From DATMNI01 sp035570275 (GTDB lineage Bacteria > Acidobacteriota > Terriglobia > Bryobacterales > Bryobacteraceae), in contig DATMNI010000288.1 of assembly GCA_035570275.1 (NCBI GenBank), forward strand, positions 1 through 25,555: DNA of 25,555 bases. The letters run 5' to 3'. The translations under genes were made by a program, and so were the position numbers. Shown here one piece after another: positions 22,250 to 25,555 of this stretch; within the stretch, counting starts at the first letter, position 1, and the number at the start of each line of letters is the position of its first letter. The notes under the pieces are model-generated. The model was given only the letters and a program-made list of their open reading frames with translations. It was not told where the DNA came from and searched no databases.

Positions 22250-22464
22250 TTTCCAGGTTCCAAGGCAGAGAACTTGCGGCTGGCCTAATCTTCAGCGGGC
22301 CCGAGTCCGGCAATCTAGGAGAGTGGATTCAGAAAAATCTTCCAACCAAGATGAACCCGCCATATTGTCTGGCTGGGCTGCTGGCTGCTGAAGGCTACGC
22401 AGAGCGCGGAGAGCCAGGTATTATCCGATTTTTTCCGGATGCTCTCCAGAGGCTTCGTCAATGA
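22204..22464 (+). CDS. Small unknown protein in the islet
   Basis: This encodes 86 residues (MPSGLFFWREFFDRMISRFQ, then LGEWIQKNLPTKMNPPY and GIIRFFPDALQRL). No domain is recognised. The start has only AGG 6-8 nt upstream, so it may instead be a continuation of the preceding HTH gene after a frameshift. It overlaps both neighbours (46 nt and 26 nt). It is included because of the tight packing; the coding evidence itself is moderate. Confidence 0.4.
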   Translation: MPSGLFFWREFFDRMISRFQGRELAAGLIFSGPESGNLGEWIQKNLPTKMNPPYCLAGLLAAEGYAERGEPGIIRFFPDALQRLRQ

Positions 22465-22810
22465 CGCTTCCAAGATGCGTAATAATGGACTCGTGTACCT
22501 CCCGAGGGCATTCGCGCAACAACCCCTGTTCCAGTCCGCAGTAGCCCGAGCAGCCCAGGGCCTGATGCCCAATGTTGTCGGCATCATACCAACCCTTGAC
22601 AACGACTGGATGGGACAACCGGCAGTCTTCTTCATGGTTATTCTATCGGACGCCGCGAGCCGAAGAGATCAACTGCTGAAAGTTACCAACCACGTCTCAA
22701 GCGTCATCGTTCAACAGGTTCAGCCTTTGGAGCAATGGGGTGTTTTACCGTACTTCAATTTCCGCAGCCAATCCGAGCAGGCGAAAATCAACCAGACTTT
22801 GGCGTCCTAA
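22439..22810 (+). CDS. Putative partner of the HEPN-like protein (FRSQSEQ family)
   Basis: This encodes 123 residues; the start is uncertain (ATG 22439 or the internal ATG 22475), with no good ribosome binding site. The C-terminal core is compact: VVGIIPTLDNDWMGQPAVFF, MVILSDAASRRDQLLKVTNH, VSSVIVQQVQPLEQWG, then YFNFRSQSEQAKI. I recall proteins with a DW.G.PA..., ...LSD..., ...FRSxSEQA... layout beside HEPN-like genes, but cannot check it here. The strand/helix pattern could be a small alpha/beta fold. The stop TAA is followed immediately by the ATG of the HEPN-like gene, so the two are very probably co-translated. A toxin/antitoxin or paired sensor role is inference. Confidence 0.65.
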   Translation: MLSRGFVNDASKMRNNGLVYLPRAFAQQPLFQSAVARAAQGLMPNVVGIIPTLDNDWMGQPAVFFMVILSDAASRRDQLLKVTNHVSSVIVQQVQPLEQWGVLPYFNFRSQSEQAKINQTLAS

Positions 22811-23389
22811 ATGGCATTTGCCGACGACCTGCTTGAACTCGCTCAGGATATAGCGAATCTCCCCGCTGACAGTCGCCGCCAAGCGATCATGCGACGAGCC
22901 ATTTCTACCGCCTACTATGCGTTGTTCCATTTGCTGATTTCAGAAGCAACCCTAAATTGGGCTCGCGCGGAACTCCGGCCAACGTTGGGACGACTGTTCG
23001 ACCACGGTCCGATGTACACCGCCTCCACAAACAAGGAAGCGGAACTAAACGCATATTTCAATAACAACCCCGCCGAGAGCACCGAGCGCGAAATCGCCGA
23101 GCATTTGCGCACCGTGGCCAACACCTTTGTTCAAGCCCAACAGCGTCGAATCGACGCTGACTATAATATGGGCAACGAAGTGACGGAGATCGAGATGCTG
23201 ACTCAGCTTGAAACCGTTACGGAAGCCTTTAAGAGCTGGGAGATCATCCGCGACGACGCGACCGCTCAGGCCTATCTTCTCTCAATGCTGGGCAGCAAGC
23301 AGCGTCGAGAGAAGAGGGTTAATCCTCCGACCGAAACAAAGGCACGAAAGAACAAGCAACCGCCGCCTACCACCGAGCCGGTCGCATAG
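22811..23389 (+). CDS. HEPN-like protein
   Basis: This encodes 192 residues, starting directly after the stop of the upstream gene. The segment RRQAIMRRAISTAYYALFHL is characteristic of HEPN-like helical proteins, the group that includes many RNase toxins and their relatives. The following helices (ATLNWARAELRPTLGRLFDH; EREIAEHLRTVANTFVQAQQ) continue an all-helical domain, and the last 35 residues are a basic, Pro-rich tail. A clear RxxxxH catalytic motif in the usual C-terminal place is not visible. It may therefore be an inactive or a substrate-binding HEPN relative. About 260 bp beyond the stop show no further gene before proS. Confidence 0.7.
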   Translation: MAFADDLLELAQDIANLPADSRRQAIMRRAISTAYYALFHLLISEATLNWARAELRPTLGRLFDHGPMYTASTNKEAELNAYFNNNPAESTEREIAEHLRTVANTFVQAQQRRIDADYNMGNEVTEIEMLTQLETVTEAFKSWEIIRDDATAQAYLLSMLGSKQRREKRVNPPTETKARKNKQPPPTTEPVA

Positions 23390-23651
23390 TCCTCATCTTC
23401 TGGGAAGGGATCGTCTTTCCTCACCTCCACTTAAAGGGCGTTCTATCCGCCCGAATGTAGAGCAGACGTCCGGGATGCCCATCCCTGGTGATTTTCAGAT
23501 CGCAAAGCAGCCGAGCATTCCAAATTAATCACGGCGTCCCCAATGCCGCGGTGTGTGCCACGCGCTCCCCATACCGCGATTACGATACGTCATCCTGTTA
23601 GCTGGCTCAGAGGCATCTAGTCCAATTCGTGATTGGGCACCGGCTCCGTCC

Positions 23652-25094
23652 CTAATACGCCTTCGCGATCACCGCGCGCCGCTCCACCGTTTCGCCGGTA
23701 ATGATACACCTGCCCGGTCCATCGTATTCGTCCACCAGCGGAATGCACCGCACCGTGGCCTTAAACTCCTTGAGCCGCGCGTCGCACGCCGGGTCGTCCT
23801 TCAAGTGGGCCATCACGAACTTACCGCCGCCCTTTTCGGCGCTCACGTCCTTGAGAATCCCCTCCACTTCGTCCAGCGAATTCGCCAGCACCGTGTTGTC
23901 CTTGAGCCGCTGTCGGGCCGTGTTGTACAAGTCCGTTTGCATCTGTTGCAGCACGGCGGGCAGTTTGGCCGCCAGGTCGCTTTGCGGCACCGGTTCCTTG
24001 GTTCCCGTATCGCGCCGCTTGACCACGATCTTGCCGGACGCCAGATCGCGCGGCCCCAGTTCCAGAACCACCGGCACCCCGCGGCGCTCCCAGTGGAAGA
24101 ATTTGGCTCCCGGCGATTGGCCCTCGCGATCGTCCACCTTAGCGCCCACTTCCCTGGCGATACGGTGGGCGGCCTCCAGCACCTGGCCCTTCTCCGCGTC
24201 CTTTCGATAGATGGGAACCAGCACCGCCTTGACCGGCGCCAGCCTCGGCGGCAGCACCAGGCCTTTGTCGTCCGAGTGGGTCATGATCAGGCCGCCAATC
24301 AGCCGCGTGGTCACGCCCCAACTGGTCTGCCAGACGTAGTCGAGTTGCCCCTCCTTGTTCTGGAACTGCACGTTGAAAGCCTTGCCGAAATTCTGGCCCA
24401 GGTCGTGGCTGGTGCCGGCCTGCAGCGACAGACCGTTCTGCATCATGGCCTCGATGCAGCAGGTGCGGAAGCCCCCGGCGAATTTCTCGGCTTGGGTTTT
24501 CACGCCTTTGATCACAGGCATAGCCATCATGTCTTCGGCCACGGCGGCGTAGATATCGAGAATGCGCAGAACTTCTTCCACAGCTTCTTCGTGATTCGAA
24601 TGCGCGGTGTGGCCCTCCTGCCACAGGAATTCCGTGGTGCGCAGGAACATGCGCGTGCGCAGTTCCCATCGAATCACGTTGGCCCATTGGTTCAGCAGCA
24701 TCGGCAGGTCGCGCCAGCTATGAATCCACTTGGAGAAGAAATGCCCGACGATGGTTTCCGAAGTGGGCCGTATCACGTACGGCTCTTCCAGTTCCTTGCC
24801 GCCGGCGATCGTCACCACGGCCAGCAGGGGCGCGAAGCCTTCCACGTGCTCCGCCTCCTTGCGCAAAAAGCTCTGCGGAATCAGCAGCGGAAAGTAGACG
24901 TTCTGGTGGTTGGTAGCCTTGAAACGGTCGTCCAGGTCGCGCTGGAGCAGTTCCCAGACCGCGTAGCCATTAGGCTTGATGACCATGCAGCCTTTGACGA
25001 TCTCGGCGGGCTCCGCCATGTCCCCCTGGAGGACCACATCTTGATACCAGGCGGCAAAATCCACGCCGCGTGCCGTGATAGGAGATTCAGCCAT
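23652..25094 (-). CDS. proS: Prolyl-tRNA synthetase, archaeal/eukaryotic type
   Basis: This encodes 480 residues, matching the shorter ProS type 3 without the bacterial editing insertion. The class II core is intact: VIRPTSETIVGHFFSKWI, motif 2 in RTTEFLWQEGHTAH, and motif 3 region IGGLIMTHSDDKGLVLPP. The anticodon-binding domain follows (LAPVKAVLVPIYRKD, KVDDREGQSPGAKFFHWE, RRGVPVVLELGPRDL). The C-terminal extension with CDARLKEFKATVRCIPL ends in IITGETVERRAVIAKAY. The aromatic last residue is typical of this type. It charges tRNA-Pro with proline in the cytosol. It stands alone, with the broken two-component genes upstream on the same strand. Confidence 0.95.
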   Translation of the reverse strand: MAESPITARGVDFAAWYQDVVLQGDMAEPAEIVKGCMVIKPNGYAVWELLQRDLDDRFKATNHQNVYFPLLIPQSFLRKEAEHVEGFAPLLAVVTIAGGKELEEPYVIRPTSETIVGHFFSKWIHSWRDLPMLLNQWANVIRWELRTRMFLRTTEFLWQEGHTAHSNHEEAVEEVLRILDIYAAVAEDMMAMPVIKGVKTQAEKFAGGFRTCCIEAMMQNGLSLQAGTSHDLGQNFGKAFNVQFQNKEGQLDYVWQTSWGVTTRLIGGLIMTHSDDKGLVLPPRLAPVKAVLVPIYRKDAEKGQVLEAAHRIAREVGAKVDDREGQSPGAKFFHWERRGVPVVLELGPRDLASGKIVVKRRDTGTKEPVPQSDLAAKLPAVLQQMQTDLYNTARQRLKDNTVLANSLDEVEGILKDVSAEKGGGKFVMAHLKDDPACDARLKEFKATVRCIPLVDEYDGPGRCIITGETVERRAVIAKAY

Positions 25095-25148
25095 AGCAGA
25101 AGGTCTAATCTTAAGCTCTAATCTTCAGGGTACGACAGATATTGTCCC

Positions 25149-25265
25149 TTACTTCCGTTCACGATCTCCACGTCGTAGCCCTTCCATCTTGAGGTCGTCC
25201 TTGAGGTCGTCTTCCAGATCGAGGGATATTCCGAGTTCGTCTTCCACCACCAGGTTGCGCGTCAT
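25149..25265 (-). pseudogene. Response-regulator receiver fragment, frameshifted
   Basis: From ATG 25265 the frame reads MTRNLVVEDELGISLDLEDD, the start of a CheY-like receiver domain with its acidic pair (EDE). An in-frame 12-bp duplication adds KDDL. One base later than GAAGG the homologous reading moves to the next frame (EGYDVEIVNG), while the original frame stops at 25149. Only about 35 of some 220 expected residues remain. The ATG overlaps the stop of the histidine-kinase remnant (ATGA), as in an intact two-component operon. Confidence 0.75.
25188..25211. repeat. 12-bp tandem duplication in the regulator remnant
   Basis: CTTGAGGTCGTC occurs twice head to tail and adds four residues in frame. 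Confidence 0.85.
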
Positions 25266-25555
25266 GATCTCTCCGTAGCGGGCAGCAGCGCGGTGAACGT
25301 GCTGCCCTGTCGCGGTTCACTGGCCACCTTGACCATGCCTCCGTGGATCATGCCTCCGTGCCCGGCCACGATGTGCCGGACCATCGCCAGACCGACGCCA
25401 AGCCCTTCACGTTGCCAGCCACCGAAGCGGCTTCGAACGTGCATCGCGAACCGCTCGCGGCGGTCGGGCGCCTCCAGCCCGATGGAGGTCTGTTTTTGGG
25501 ACACCCTGCCCCAACCCCGTGTCACGGGGCCACAGCGGAAAGCCGTAGTACGGTG
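25262..25555 (-). pseudogene. Histidine-kinase C-terminal (HATPase) fragment, runs off the window
   Basis: The end reads EGLGVGLAMVRHIVAGHGG and then KVASEPRQGSTFTALLP, the G2 box and last strands of a sensor histidine-kinase ATPase domain. The 5-residue insert GGMIH between them comes from a 15-bp tandem duplication. Upstream, the N-to-G1 region is scrambled: DTGLG and GVPKTDL appear in another frame, while the open frame shows only APDRRERFAMHVRSRF-like residue. At least one frameshift is therefore present. The frame stays open to the window edge, so the 5' part lies outside. The kinase is not expected to work. Confidence 0.75.
25334..25360. repeat. 15-bp tandem duplication in the kinase remnant
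   Basis: CATGCCTCCGTGGAT (25334-25348) is followed by CATGCCTCCGTG (25349-25360), an in-frame duplication in the ATP-binding domain. Confidence 0.85.

Noticed and set aside
3117..23389. Nucleotidyltransferase and HEPN-like gene as one MNT/HEPN pair
   Set aside because: They are about 19 kb apart on opposite strands, and the HEPN-like gene already has an abutting partner.
23553..25121. 522-codon open frame on the plus strand opposite proS
   Set aside because: Antisense of a complete prolyl-tRNA synthetase, with no domain of its own.

Overview
The window looks like a chromosomal segment of a GC-rich Gram-negative bacterium, most likely an acidobacterium of the Solibacter/Bryobacter type. That placement is inference. 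It rests on an RNase E/G with a huge insertion inside its S1 domain, the tmRNA tag ANNTQFAYAA, a SEC-C/HEAT protein next to a DUF481 protein, DUF1844 next to a PhnP-like hydrolase, and a 480-residue (archaeal/eukaryotic-type) prolyl-tRNA synthetase. No rRNA is present.

Region 1 (about 1-7,720) is an accessory, decaying region. It starts with two co-oriented genes, a hypothetical protein and a glycine-rich collagen-like protein. A worn-out three-repeat CRISPR array follows, with no cas genes. Its last repeat is cut off exactly where a fragment of a DNA methyltransferase gene begins. Next come a frameshifted SAM-methyltransferase fragment and the 3' 55 nt of a tRNA-Arg(CCG), which look like an attachment-site scar. 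Then come an orphan nucleotidyltransferase with a DNA-binding N-terminus, about 2.3 kb with no recognisable gene but a seven-copy dispersed direct repeat, a small HTH (excisionase-like) protein, and a tyrosine integrase. The integrase sits against the 3' end of ssrA, which fits an island integrated at tmRNA.

Region 2 (7,726-21,864) is core chromosome. It holds ssrA, three rightward envelope or hypothetical genes, and a convergent pair of terminator-like hairpins. It then holds a leftward cluster of RNase E/G and a single 1,086-codon reading frame fusing PBP2 (MrdA) to RodA. The divergent gapA and a small secreted protein follow, then a leftward operon DUF1844 - PhnP-like hydrolase - ribF - terC.

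Region 3 (21,968-23,389) is a compact rightward islet of four overlapping or abutting small ORFs. It begins with an HTH (MerR/excisionase-like) fragment and ends with a HEPN-like protein preceded by a partner with a DW...FRSQSEQ signature. This is the best candidate for an undescribed or poorly described toxin-antitoxin-like or defence module.

Region 4 (23,652-25,555) has proS and, upstream of it, a broken histidine kinase/response regulator pair.

A recurring theme is short tandem duplication. Units of 12, 14, 15, 17 and 48 bp occur at gene ends, promoters, pseudogenes and inside the PBP2-RodA linker. The in-frame 48-bp set lies in the join between PBP2 and RodA.
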